Below, piece by piece: positions 13,612 to 25,569 of a DNA stretch of 64,000 bases. Origin of the DNA: Onchocerca volvulus. Taxonomy: Eukaryota > Nematoda > Chromadorea > Rhabditida > Onchocercidae. A model generated the notes under the pieces. That model had not been told where the DNA came from. It ran no database searches and saw only the letters and a list, made by a program, of their open reading frames with translations. Positions within the stretch are counted from its first letter, which is position 1, and each line of letters starts with the position of its first letter. The translations under genes were made by a program, and so were the position numbers. The stretch lies in assembly GCA_000499405.2 (NCBI GenBank), contig HG738137.1, positions 10,238,768 to 10,302,767 on the forward strand. Direction: 5' to 3'.

Positions 13612-13641
13612 AGAGAGAGAGAGAGGGAGAGAGAGGGAGGG
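13612..13641. repeat. GA-rich microsatellite
   Basis: An interrupted (GA)n/(GAGGGA) tract. It is a simple repeat in the gap between the two divergent genes. Confidence 0.85.
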
Positions 13642-13779
13642 AGTAAAAAAAAGGAGAAAAAGTTTAGAGGAATAGGAAAGGGATGAAAAAAATAAGATGG
13701 ATTTAGTGTACAAGAATGCTGATTTCAGCTTCAATGAATAAAATGGCTTTGTGCAAGTCTTTAAAGCATTTCACATGAG

Positions 13780-14170
13780 ATAGGTGCAGATAGCTTTGCT
13801 CTTAGGCCAAGTGATGCTAGTAATAGGCCTTGCCAGTAACGTGCCTAGCCCTTTAGGTCTAGGCTTATGGAAGTGTTGATCTTTGGACCGAGCCCCAAAG
13901 CAACCATTAGATAGAGACATACACAGACATATCATATCACAGCCATTGTGGCAATCCAAAGGCCTGGCAGTTTGCTTGGACATCATCGGCATGCCTTTAT
14001 GTTTGCGTACATACATGTGTGTGTCATTTGTTGGCTCTTGTCAGGCCTTACCACACATCCTTATATATTTTGTTAATTCACCTGCAAATTCTCTTACGTT
14101 TCCGTATCATCATCATCATCATTTGTATTTGGCCAAGGCCAAGCTTTTCACCATGCTATTTTAGCAAACA
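13780..14170. other. GC-richer non-coding island
   Basis: About 390 bases stand out from the surroundings by higher G+C and repeated GGCC/AGGCC/GGCCAAG words (near 13806, 13827, 13855, 13962, 14044, 14131). Both strands have 80-93-codon open frames here, but neither shows a recognisable domain or splice context, so I do not call a gene. It could be a promoter or enhancer, an old mobile element or a non-coding RNA. Confidence 0.35.
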
Positions 14171-14452
14171 CTAGGCTAATTCCATTACAAGCCAAAAAAA
14201 AAGCATCCCGAATATTGCTCTCTGACAACTAATTATTTGGTTGCTTAAGACATCATCTATTGATATTATTTATTGTTTGTATTTGTTGTCATTGCGTTAC
14301 TATGGTCGTTATCATTGTTGCTATTAGTTACGTGATAATTAAATCGAGAGACGCAAGCAGTTGGCTTGCAAAGCAAATAAATATTTCATTAATCAGCAGA
14401 TGTGTATATCCCGACGATAAGCAAAACGAATTGCGACCTGCAAGTTAGCAAT

Positions 14453-14578
14453 TCAATGCGATAAAAAAACGTGGGTCACGTCGTGCGGCATTCCAATTCG
14501 CATCAAAATTCTCGTCAAACTGTCCAAATCGGCGGCCCAAATGCTGATGAAACTTCTTCCATGCAATTGCTCTTCCAT
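14453..14578 (-). CDS. Small coding-looking ORF, possible first exon
   Basis: ATG at 14578-14576 opens 41 codons starting MEEQLHGRSFISIWAADLDS and ending at TGA 14455-14453. Codon use and amino-acid mix look more coding than the neighbourhood, and GACGTGACC and CACGTTTTT offer weak donors, both in phase 0. The first confirmed exon of the downstream minus-strand gene (10094) needs phase 2, so a direct join does not fit and another exon would have to intervene. I do not recognise the peptide. It may be the N-terminus of that gene, an independent small protein, or chance. Confidence 0.25.
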   Translation of the reverse strand: MEEQLHGRSFISIWAADLDSLTRILMRIGMPHDVTHVFLSH

Positions 14579-16527
14579 AGCAAATAATCAAAGGTAAACT
14601 TCATCGCTGTTTTGTTCAAAATTGGTTAATTTTACGCATATTACGTGCTTTTCCACTTGAACATCTCACGTAATGCAATTGCGATGTTAACGAGAAAATA
14701 ACCAGAATTGAACGATTCCGAATGACTTTTTATGCCAAATTCATCCTGGCATCATCTTTGAGACCGATCGTATCGAAAATATACGCATTATTAAGGCAGC
14801 TGTTAAACTTATTGATAAGATAAGATGATATTCTGATTAATAAAAATAATTAGATCTGAACGATCATCTTTTGATTTCTGTTGTATAAATATGCTATCAA
14901 TATATGCTACATTTTTGATTAATACGTATGTTGTAGATTGAAATTAACAAAATTTCAATCATTCAATTCTTAAAATTTGAAAAAAAAAAATGAATTAAAT
15001 ATAAGGAAGAATTGAAATTTTCAATGGAAAACAGTTAAGAAATGCCTAGCTAATTATTAATATAAAATGAAGGAGAGAACATTTTAGCCATTAGAAATGC
15101 AACTTGAATTTTTTATTCGCTATATTGAATGAAAAGAAGAAAAATAAAAAAAATTGAAGAAGTAGTTTAATCTAAAACTACATGATATAAAAAATAGAAT
15201 AATTATATTAATTTAATCTCAACTTTACTTCATTTTTTTTTTAAAGAAAAAAATCATGTTAAAAGCCAATCTTTTCTTATCTGTCTTCAATTTTTAACGG
15301 TTAATTTGCTGTTTGTTGGATAGAAAATATCAGGAGTTTATTCCAGATTATGAGTTTTTTTTTTTTTTTTTTTGCTTCGGATATAATTATGGCTAAATTT
15401 GATGAATTTGCAATAATTTATTAACAATAAATATATTTTTAATAGTAATAATAAAGAGTAGTAGAAAGGCAGAAATCGATCAAAATTGTGCAATAAATTT
15501 TTCAATGTCTTAATTTAATAATCTTGAAAAATGATTGATAAACAAATGGATTTTTCGTTCGATGGAATTTTGTGATATCACTTCCTTTTATCTATTATCA
15601 CTAAATTAAAATCCATCATTCCTTTATCATTCCATATGTTATAATTCAATATGAATTAAAAATTTGTTCGATATTTTTTCGTGTATAGTTTGAAAATAAA
15701 TTAACTTTTTTATGAAAAATTGCAAAACAAAGTTTCTATTCATAAAATTATCAAATATATTGATAAATTGTTAAGCGATAATTGCAGCTGAATGATAATG
15801 ATGATATACATTTGATAGTATTTGATGACAGATAGTATAATGACAAAAATAGAGATGAATAATCTTCACAATTATCTTGCTAATAATGATAATGATAAAC
15901 TATGAGAAAGAAATAGCGCAAAAATTATTCGACAAATTTTTTAATATCTTATTTTAAAGCCATATAAGGAAGAAAAAATTGATTTCAATTTAGTAAATTG
16001 AATCATTTTCTTAATTTATGGTTAATATAATTGATAGTAATACTCGCGTATCAGTTGTTAGGATTCACTGATAAGTTGCCATTAGATGGGTCAAGTTGCT
16101 AAAAATAAAACTTGCTAGTCCATTTCATGTGATAATTTGATTAATTCTTGTCTTAGTATCTTAATTCAATCATAAACAATGCAAATGATTGTTTTATTAA
16201 CTTTGATAAGCATAATAATGATTACGATAGTAATAACTGAAGTAATAATAATATAATAGCATTATAATTGATGTGATAATAATGACGATATGCATAAAAA
16301 AATTATCAAATTATGCATTTGATAATTTCAAATGATAAATATCATTGCCAATAATATTTTGAAGAATTTTTGGAAATTTTTACCTGTATAAATGCAGTAT
16401 TTACCTAACTTTTTGCAAACGAACAATCATTTATATTTTTTGTTTTTCCAAAAAAAAAAATCTGTGCTGCATGCTTTAGATATAGTTGATTATTAATGAT
16501 ATAACTGACTTGCATTCCATTCCATTC

Positions 16528-16619
16528 GCTTGCAGTGCAAGTTAACCAGCTTGCAGTGCAAGTTAACCAGCTTGCAGTGCAAGTTAGCCAGCTTGCAGTG
16601 CAAGTTAAATAGCTTGCAC
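16528..16619. repeat. 21-bp tandem array of palindromic units (4 copies plus a part)
   Basis: The unit GCTTGCAGTGCAAGTTAACCA repeats with an exact 21-base period from 16528, 16549, 16570 and 16591, with a partial fifth copy at 16612. Each unit contains the palindrome CTTGCAGTGCAAG. One unit has TTAGCC for TTAACC and the fourth has TTAAAT. The minus-strand open frame through it (WLTCTAS repeats) is a by-product of the 21-base period, since 21 is divisible by three. Confidence 0.9.
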
Positions 16620-17479
16620 TCAATGCTATGCTATTTTTTGTTACAATTTATATTCAGTTAGACAAGATCTTCATCTGAGATCTATTTTCGCTTATTTCCG
16701 TAAAATAAACTAACTAAACCTTTTTTTTCCATACTTGGATTGCTAGCAACGAAGGATTGTTATCAGTTTTGATTTTGATTGAATTTAATTTTGACACGAT
16801 TGTAAATTGAATAATTCCAATAGTATGCCAAAATTCAAATTTAATTTCATTATTAATTTCTTTTTTCGTTCAAAATTATCCTTTCTAATGTTGTAATCAA
16901 ATGCATTAATAAGTGAAATCATTTCTAAGCAAACTGATAAATTTATTTATATTTTCCATTTTTTTTCTCTCTTTTTTCGTCGTATTTTCAATTCTTTTTG
17001 TATTTTTGTTTGATTAGCTAACTCAAAAACAAACTATTCAGGATATTTAGCATAAATTAATTTCATGCTTTCAACACATATAAAATTTGCTATTGTTAGA
17101 ACTGATAATTAAGCTTGTTTGAATCATAAATAAATTACTTAATAATCTATGACATTAATAATCAAATTATTGATAATTAGCAATTAAATCACAAATAAAC
17201 AAATCATTTAATTATCTATGATGTGGATAATGAATTATCAATAATTAACATTCATTAAAATGATCAATTAACAATTAATGACATGAATCATTAAATTGTT
17301 TATAAATAATATCAAAAGATGATGAATCACTTTTGATAATCTGTGATGTTCATATCCGAATTATGAATAACAAATTTATAGCTATATTTTGAGCTCATTA
17401 TTGGCATAAAAACTAATTTGTATCATCTATAATTCAATGTTTCTTTATTTATATGTATATTGAGTATTCATATACCTTC

Positions 17480-17584
17480 CTATCAACCACGATTACCATA
17501 GTATCATTGAGTGGCATCGTTCCACATCGCTCGACGACGCTCAGAAAGGCGAAGTTTGCGAAGTGCACATTCGCTTGAAAGATT
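17480..17584 (+). other. Coding-looking island, unassigned
   Basis: An open frame reads ...IIEWHRSTSLDDAQKG, then ...HIRLKDLFAK and TGA. It has CpG-containing, GC-richer codons unlike the flanking AT-rich DNA. A possible splice acceptor (CCATAG) lies inside it at about 17501. There is no start codon and no convincing donor whose phase matches the RGS exon at 19261. It could be a missed upstream exon, a gene relic or a fragment of a mobile element. Confidence 0.25.
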
Positions 17585-17636
17585 TATTCGCTAAATGACG
17601 CAAAACATTCCAACAATGATATAGCAATGCTATTTG

Positions 17637-17666
17637 AAGCACTCAAAGTGCTTGCTGAGCACTTTG
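17637..17666 (+). ncRNA. Overlapping alternative hairpins
   Basis: Two perfect stems compete for the same arm. AAGCACT (17637-17643) pairs with AGTGCTT (17647-17653) across a 3-base loop. CAAAGTGCT (17644-17652) pairs with AGCACTTTG (17658-17666) across a 5-base loop. Whether it is transcribed is unknown. Confidence 0.3.
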
Positions 17667-19260
17667 GCAAAGAAATTCAAATTATAAGAAAGAGTTAATT
17701 TCGTCAGAAATTCTTGAAAAGCAGCAAAAAAAATGAGTATTTTATGGAAGGTAAATCAAGAGCAAAAACGATTCAAAAGATTTGCTTTCTCTTATTCCTT
17801 TCACTTCCTTTCAATAATTCATCAATTTTTGAGTAAAAATTATTTATTGTGATTATAATTGTAGTTATTGCATTAAACTTTCTTCAAAATTAATAATAAT
17901 CGAATATAAATTCAATAATCATTGCTTAATTTTCCAAACATTCTTCTATATTAAATAAATTGAGATTCCTGATAACAGGAAAGAAATTTAAGTATTTCAA
18001 AAAAATTAGCATAAATAATCTCGTCCAATTTCATTTTTGCAAGTTTGGTTAGTTTTTTCACTCCGGTATATGAATTTTGAAAATGAAAATATAAAAATAA
18101 AAATACAGACAAATGTATAAATATAAATGTGAACATGTAAATATAAATTATAAATGATATAAATTTATATAAATTAAATATATTTATAAGTTTTGCTTTT
18201 TTTCCAACACTTAAAATTAGAAACATAAAAGGAATAAAATGACAAATAAAGCAAGAATATTTAAATTTGTTGAAAACACTTTCAAATATTCGTGAATAAT
18301 ATTTTATTTTTGACAATTTCTTACAATTTTCATTGATTATAACTGAAGTTGAAAAAGACGATTAGAATCATTTTATAAAATGTTAAAATTGATTGGAAAT
18401 ATATTTCCTCAAGAATTTTTAACTATTGAGAATTTTTTTATGTTTATTCCTTACAGCTATTTAAATTCGATCTCGTATGATGTAAAGATTGCAAAGTTTG
18501 CAATTTTGGAAAAGAAATGATTCGATTACTGAATGAAAAAAATGATGAATGATTTTTCAAACTTGGAAATCTAAGAATTTTAAATTATTTTATTTGATAA
18601 AATCATTTATGAGATGATATCATCAGTACCATTCTGTTACCACTTTTTCTTTTAATCATCAAAGCTAAATTATCACCTAATACAAATTCAATAGTTATGG
18701 CGATCCCATTTCTATATGATATCTCATCATTTTCTTTATGTTTCTAATTTAAAATTTTGCACGACAAAAATTTTGGAAAATATAAAATTATCAGTTAGAG
18801 TATTATTATCACTATTTTTTACACTTTAAATAATTTAATACAACATCACTTCCTTTACTTATTGTTCAATTGAATGTAACAATAATTTTTTATTAATTTT
18901 TCCTTTTACAATATGAAAAGACAATTCTTTTGAAAAATTATCAAAACAAATTTAGAAAAAAATTTATCAAAAAATGTATTAAATTTTGTTTTTATATGCT
19001 ATTTTGTAAATATTATCAATTGTTAATTAATTAATTACATTATATATTATAACATTAATTAACATAAAAGTGAAGGAAAAAAAAACAATAAATAGCCAAC
19101 AGAATATAAATAAATAAATATATGAGACATATGTATAAAATATCATCTGTCGCTGATAATAATAATTGTCTGAAAGAATATTTTATCATGTATGCATGGA
19201 TTAGTTATGAATAATTTGTATACTCAATTAATAAATATTTAATACTTTTTGATTATTTAG

Positions 19261-19909
19261 TTTGCCAACACGAAGTGGTGATCGATCGAATGCTGACAAT
19301 GGATCAACTGTTAATAGTGATGAAAAGTAAGTTTTGCATCATTTTTTTCTTTTTCTTTCGTCATAATTTTAAAGAATAAATTAATGAATTAAATAATTCG
19401 TCGATTATTTTATATGTCTTTTTTCCTTTTTTTTTTCCATTTATTTATTCGTTTCAAAAATTTTTTCTATTTAACACTTCTTCGGCTTTTCTGGAACAAA
19501 TTTTTTTTTTCTTTCTCAGATCATTTTTTTCCTTCTTTTTTTTTAATCATTAATTAATTAGAGTAAATAAAAGGTTTAGGTGAAAATTTTGTCTTATAAT
19601 ATTTAATAAGCAAGAATTTATTTAAACTTTTATTATCGTACAAATGATCCTTACTTTCACCTTTTCCTTTCCAGCCGTCATTTTAGTCGTATTTTAAATA
19701 TTTAACTACGATTGTATTCGCATCAAAATTTAAAGACGACGGATCAATTGAGGTTACGATTAATGTGTGTGTCAATTGTTTGCTATAGTACTCACTCACT
19801 TACGTGATCCCTTATCCTTTATTTTGCATCACATTTCATTTAAATGGACCTTTCTTATTTGCTTAAATTTAATCAATTACGAACTTATCATACACATACA
19901 TACATACAT

Positions 19910-19962
<53 letters not shown>

Positions 19963-22900
19963 ATATGTCTTGCATAATTGAACAATTTCATAATGGTAAT
20001 TAGAAAAAATTAAAATTACAAGCATTGTTATTTCCTTTTTTTCAAAAAATTATAAACAGAAAAAGCAATCGCAATACCATATTCAATCAGTTTGGGTAAT
20101 AGAACAAAAATCAATCTTCTTCTTCTATTATTATGTGATTAATTATCTGCGATTTTAACAATAAAAAATAAAAAATAATTAACCACGCAACTAATTGACT
20201 ATGAAAAAAATATAAGAATGGAAAAAAAAAAGCAATCTTCTATTCGACTCGAAATCATAACTGACATTATTTTCAATTTAAATTAATGTGATGTTTTTGA
20301 TCAACTCTTCCTTTAAATTTTAAAATATAAGAAAAAAAAATATATATATATATACAGTGCGCTGAGCACTTTTTTTTCCATTCTTTTATTTTCATATTCA
20401 ATTAGTTTATTTTTTTAGCATTATTTACTCAATAAAAAATTACGTATTTATGTGTTTACTTACTAATTTCAATTTGTATACTTATTTATAAATATATGCT
20501 TGACTGTACATTCATTCAGTTATTTACTTAAACATTTGTTTACTTTCTTACTGTTTGCTTTCCTTTTTAATTTACTATCACTTTCTAATTTATTAATTTA
20601 ATATTTTGTCCATTTCTGCTTGTAATTTTATTGTTTAATTTGTGTAACAGTTACTACACGTAATACGCTATCATATCATATCATATCATATGTTCATTCA
20701 TTGTTATTTGTAGGATAACCTTCGAAGAAGTAACTGCTTGGGGAACATCCTTCGATTGCCTTATGAAACATCGATGTGTGTTTCTCATTTTTTTTTCATT
20801 TCAATTTTTGATTACTTTCTTCAATAAAGTAAACTATTTTTGAATAGCATTTTTAGTAAAGTAAAAATTCACAAAGCTTATCGGGATTTTTTATACAAAT
20901 TTCCAATTCTAATATATGATTGCCATAATTATTGTAGTTCAAAAATAATTGAAAACTTTTTAAAAGCTAACGCCTAATAAAAAGAGAAAAAGAAATCATT
21001 ATTTTAATCGAAGACCCGAGAAGGAAATATGCTTCACATCCTTTATTGTATTTGACAAACGAAACAAATAGCAGCACTTGACAATCGAAAGAAGTAGCAA
21101 TACTTAATAATCGAAATAAATACCAGTACTTAATCGGAACAAGTAACAAACAATATTTGATAATCGAAACAAGTGCTGCTTCATAGATTCGCTTCATTAG
21201 ATGACCATACCAAATAAAAATATTTCCAGCTTTATCATCCTAATTATTCAATAGTTCCGTAGAAATATTTAATAGAATTTACCTAAATTATCAAAAAGAT
21301 GCCAAATTATCAGCGATATCTTATCGTTGACCAAATCAGTTCATTGCTATCATTCTTACTTTCCTGATTTTTTTTTTTTTTTTTTCAAAACCGAAAAATT
21401 CAGCAATGACTTTTTCTCACACTTTTGTTTAATTAAAGCTTGCCGTTAAAGATTTTACAGCCTCTTGACAGTTTTTTAAATATTTTTAACAATTTTTAAA
21501 TTTACAGAAAATGGAATTTCATTTTGAATCAAAGTATTTAGAGAGTATTAAAAGCATTTTTATCACAAAAAATCAAAAAATTAAAGATATTTCAATAATT
21601 AAGGACATTTGATTAAGGTGTGAGGAAGTGAAAAGTTCATTTTAAAACAGTATCGTTTACCAATTTGTCAAAATGAAAAATTTTGAAATTTGAAGAAAAA
21701 AAATTTTTTTTCCTTTTTAGCAGGACAAAAATACTTCGCTCAATTTTTGAAAGGCGAATTTAGCGATGAAAATATTTTATTTTGGCAAGCATGTGAAGAG
21801 TTGAAGCATGAAGCAAATGAAGAAAAAATTGCTGAAAAGGTTAATATTATTACTAATTTTATTATTTCAATTATATATGATCATATTATCTACAATATAT
21901 ATCTTAGCTTAACCGATCAGAAAATCTCTAATCTACAGAAATAAAAATGTAATATTCGTTATTACTTCTCACATTATTTTGTAAATTCTTCACTGACTGC
22001 TTCGAAATTTGGAGACAATATGCATTCGAATAATTGCATGTTCGTCTACATTTTTTTTAACCTGTCACATTTCTATTAGGTAAAAGTAAGTAAGCGAACT
22101 GAATCTATTCATCATATCTACTTTCTGCCTATAAAAAAGAATGAGGTATGCAAATCAATCATAACATTTTTTCACAGTTTTATTTTATTTTTCTTCAATT
22201 TTTTTCACCCTTTAAAATGGGGCAATTTATGGATTTCCTCTTTGACTTCTAATATTAAGTCATTTCTTGGATGATTGTTTCTTCGTCATAAATGTTCTTT
22301 GTTCATTTTTACACAAAATTTTTTTACCGACTGATTTTTTGATACAATGTTTCATTCTAATAAGCGCGTGATTTTATTTAGATATATTTACTTTTTTTTT
22401 ACCTGTCATACCTATGACAATTAAAAATAAGTGATAGAACTGAATCCATCGATCGCTCCTACATTAATTATCCAACAGAATTTTTGAATTCAATCGATCT
22501 GCGAGGAATGCCACCGTACATACTGCAATTGAAAATTGGAATGCCAATTATCATATTGCGAAATATCAACCAGTCAAAGTTTTGCAACGGCACGCGGTTT
22601 GCAGTAAAAAAAATTGATGAGCAGGTCGTATAAGCAACATTTTTGACAAGATCTTTCAAAGATGTTCTTATTCCTCGCATTGCTATGATTCCAACGGATA
22701 TGCCATTTCAATATAAGAAATTGCAATTTCCAATTCGATCGACATTTGGAATCATCATCAACAAAGCTCAGGAACAATTTTTAGGATTGTGCAGTTTAAA
22801 TCTGGACATGGATTGCTTCTCATATAGACAATTATATGTTGGGTGTTCTAAAGTCGGCAAAATAAACAATCTCTTTATTTGCACAGACGATGGAAAAAAA

Positions 22901-25202
22901 AAATATTGTATGCCCATAAGTATTATGAAATTAAACATATTAGAAACGTGCTCATTCTCTTTCATTTCTTTTCTTTTGGCAAAATCTCAAAGATACCAAA
23001 TAACGTCACGACAATTATTGTAAACAAGGAATGCTAAAGGTCAAGTGGCGCGACATAGTTTGAAAGGGACGACAAATATGTTTGCTGTCAAAACGCTCCA
23101 ATTCACAGATAAATAATGCGAGGCCGACCAATTAAGAGATGAAACGATGGAAATTAGGTAAGGGAATGAACCTGAAAGGATTTAAAAGGACAGAATGTAA
23201 AACTGGAGTTCAAGTTCAAATTCGAAATTCTTGCACCGAAACAGCAATAGGAACACGGACGAAGTAAAGAAATTTCAGTGTTCAATTTGATTGGAAATTC
23301 TTGCGAAGAATCATTCCTTATCAATCAATAAAACCTTTCTCATCAGAATTCATCTCTGTCATACAAGAAGCAAGAATCAATCTTCAATCCAACCAAACTA
23401 CAAATCAAATTACAAAGTATCAGTTTTTTTCACAACATTAGAAACATGCGTTTTCACTTTTCTTTTTTTTCACAACCGGATTGAGCTACAGCAACGCATG
23501 TATAAAAACATGTGCGTGTTCGAATGCAACGTTGTTTTAAAATTTCAAAGCAATAGGTATGTACTTTCCGATATTTAAGATTTTGAACTTATATTAATAA
23601 GGAACGTCTTTAAGAGATTTAAGATTTTGAACAAACGAACATTTACATTTTATAAGACTAATTGGAGCCAGCTACCGAAGCTTGCCGGCCCATATAGACT
23701 AGGTGGACCAGCCACGCAGAGATAGAGCAGGGCAAAGCTAATTAATAATAATGATTGAATGAAAAAATACACTAAAATTTAGTTTAATTGTTTAAATTAT
23801 TCAATGTTGAAAAAAAAAAACTTCATTACTTATTTTTTTCAATTAATTTTCAATTAAAAAGTTAGTAAAACAAATAAACAACGAGTTATTTGAATAGATT
23901 ATTAATAATATAATCAAAAATAAAAATTTGATTAAGTAATTTTTTATTCTTCTTAAAAAGTAAGTGGTAAAAAAGAAAACAAACGGACCCAATCTGCATC
24001 TTTTTGAACTTGAATTAATCTTTGATTTAGGTGCAATTCATGTTCAATTGAAAATTTTTAATCAAGAAATTTTCAATTTCTGTTTTAATTAAAAAGGAAA
24101 ATTTCGGTTAGTGCATAAAAAACATTATATGATTAAAAGTAATGAATTTTATCATTTTTCGACATGTAATATTAGCTTTATATTTGGTTTGTTGATGCAG
24201 AATATTTTTAAAAAAGTTATTAAATTAGACTAATAAAAGAAAAAAAGTTTTTTTCTTTTTTTTTTTTATTATAAGAATTTAAAATGATCATTATGCCATT
24301 CAAATATCAAATTACATTTCCAAAAATAAGTAATGAAAAAAAAAAAAAGTAATGAAATTTTTTAAGCACTGATCAACTGGATTAATATTCTAGAGCAAAT
24401 TTATTTATCTTTTCACTTTTTTAAAATTACTTTACAATATAATTATGACTTGTACTTTTTATTCTGTTGCTTGAAAATGTATCTTTGATGTCAACATAAA
24501 AACCAGAAAAACTTGACTTCAACTGGAACGTTGATTGTTGAAAGGCTACAATGCATTGCTTAAAGTTATTTCCTGATGGTAAATAATAAGCAAATTAAAA
24601 CTAATTATTAATTCCATTACAATTTCTATTATTAAATTTCACTTAAAATTTTTTATACTTACTTCTAGAAAAAATATTATTATGATTTCTAAAAAATGCA
24701 TTGGTTTTTTCGAATTAATTAGTAACTTAGTAATAAAAAATTTCATGTTAATCATTTTATGTTAATTTTTTATGGTAATCTTTTTTTTCATTACAATTAT
24801 TTTTATTTGATATAAAATATAATAATAAATTAGTATCATTTTGCATAAGTTAAAAAAAAAGGAAATTTTCGTATTATTGTTTAATAGCTAAATTAGAATA
24901 TAATCAAATTTCAAACTTTTATAAATAAAATTATAGACATAATTTATAATTATTGAAAAAAATTTTAGGCGCGAATAATTTATGAAGATTTCGTTTCGGT
25001 CTTATCAGCCAAGGAAGTATCACTTGATTCAAATGTCAGGGAAGCGATCAACAAAAAAATGACACATCCAACGAAACACACGTTCGATGAAGCGCAATGT
25101 CAAATTTACACGTTAATGCAACGTGATTCGTATCCTCGTTTTCTTGCCTCTGCAGTGTATAAGAAAATTTTGGATTCTTATGGACATATGGAAGAGCTCT
25201 AA
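19261..25202 (+). CDS. Regulator of G-protein signalling, RZ (RGS17/19/20) type (5' end missing)
   Basis: Four exons are visible: 19261-19326, 20714-20775, 21721-21839 and 24969-25202 (TAA at 25200-25202). They join in phase into 159 codons. The first encodes a polar linker. The rest is a full RGS domain: ITFEEVTAWGTSFDCLMKHR, then GQKYFAQFLKGEFSDENILF and the WQACEELK helix, then ARIIYEDFVSVLS, KEVSLDSNVREAI and the QIYTLMQRDSYPRFLASAVY helices. KEVSLDS, with Ser where RGS4 has Asn, and QIYTLM.RDSYPRF match the RZ subgroup. RGS domains bind active G-alpha at the plasma membrane and speed GTP hydrolysis, shutting down Gi/o/z-type signals. The first visible exon begins in phase 2, so at least one upstream exon with the start codon, and perhaps the palmitoylated Cys string typical of RZ proteins, is missing. 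The large last intron holds a dead helicase relic. Confidence 0.9.
19891..19960. repeat. Compound (ACAT)n(AC)n microsatellite
   Basis: An (ACAT/CATA) run of about 36 bases passes directly into a (CA) run of about 34 bases, inside the first visible intron of the RGS gene. Confidence 0.95.
20670..20691. repeat. (ATCAT)n short tandem
   Basis: Four to five copies of TATCA lie 23 bases upstream of the RGS exon at 20714. It is simple sequence with no clear role. Confidence 0.7.
22445..22965 (+). pseudogene. Pif1/Helitron-type helicase C-terminal fragment (broken)
   Basis: An open stretch in one frame carries the C-terminal signature of Pif1-family helicases as found in Helitron Rep/Hel proteins: YPTEFLNSIDLRGMPPYILQ, KIGMPIIILRNIN, FCNGTRF, DVLIPRIAMIPTDMPFQYKK, LQFPIRSTFGIIINKAQ, CFSYRQLYVGCSKV. 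Where these proteins normally read LRN...CNGTR, VLIPRIP, FPL..SFAMTINKSQGQ and QLYVA.SR, the resemblance is unmistakable. One in-frame TAA at about 22628-22630 interrupts it. The GQ of NKSQGQ is lost (NKAQEQF), and no ATP-binding N-terminal half is present. It sits in sense orientation in an RGS intron and is a decayed mobile-element relic, not an exon. A cellular Pif1 copy is less likely given the truncation. Confidence 0.82.
22966..23745 (+). mobile_element. Possible 3' portion of the Helitron-like element
   Basis: The sequence after the helicase relic stays less AT-rich than the surrounding intron until about 23738, where it returns abruptly to A/T runs. It ends in a GC-rich block (23664-23740) containing AGCTTGCCGGCCC, a small GTGG...CCAC stem and ...GGGCAAAGCTAATT. 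Helitrons end in CTRR next to a T, often with a hairpin just inside, and CTAA followed by T fits that loosely. No 5' TC end was identified, so the limits are a guess. Confidence 0.35.
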
Positions 25203-25561
25203 AATTTTGGATTCATTTCATAAAAATTAGTGATGAAATTTGTTCAACTTTGAAAATTTTTTTTCCTAATTGATTTTAGGTAAAATTAGAATAACATTCC
25301 CAAAATGGTGAAAAATTTCCCGAAAGATATCACTTAATCAATTTTATCAGAAATATCAGTAACACTATAGTTTGACAGAAAAAAAAAAAGCATTCGAAAG
25401 CTGAATACTTTTGTCAAATTTGATCAAAAAACTGACTTTATTATTGCAAATAACAGATAACACTTGGAAATCAATTTATTAAGAGCAGAAAGGACTGTTA
25501 TTAATAATAATAATACTAATAATCAAAAATTAATAATAAGAATCAAAAATTCAGCTTTCAA

Positions 25562-25567
25562 AATAAA
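25562..25567 (+). promoter_or_regulatory. Candidate polyadenylation signal of the RGS gene
   Basis: AATAAA about 360 bases after the stop codon. Other A/T-rich variants lie nearby, so it is only a candidate. Confidence 0.35.
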
Positions 25568-25569
25568 TG

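Noticed and set aside
13771..14164. Overlapping 81- and 93-codon frames on both strands
   Set aside because: Neither has a recognisable motif or splice context. The GC-richer composition simply has fewer stops.
14260..14448. Plus-strand frame with CICCHC, considered as the missing Cys string of the RGS protein
   Set aside because: It is a hydrophobic, low-complexity frame ending in a stop with no donor of the right phase. RZ Cys strings are denser.
16405..16623. Minus-strand frame with SWLTCTA repeats
   Set aside because: A 21-base tandem repeat cannot introduce a stop once open. There is no start context, splice site or homology.
23664..23740. GC-rich block considered as a tRNA or snRNA
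   Set aside because: It has no cloverleaf arms, no B-box-like GTTCNANNC and no Sm-type site. It is better treated as the end of the helicase-bearing element.
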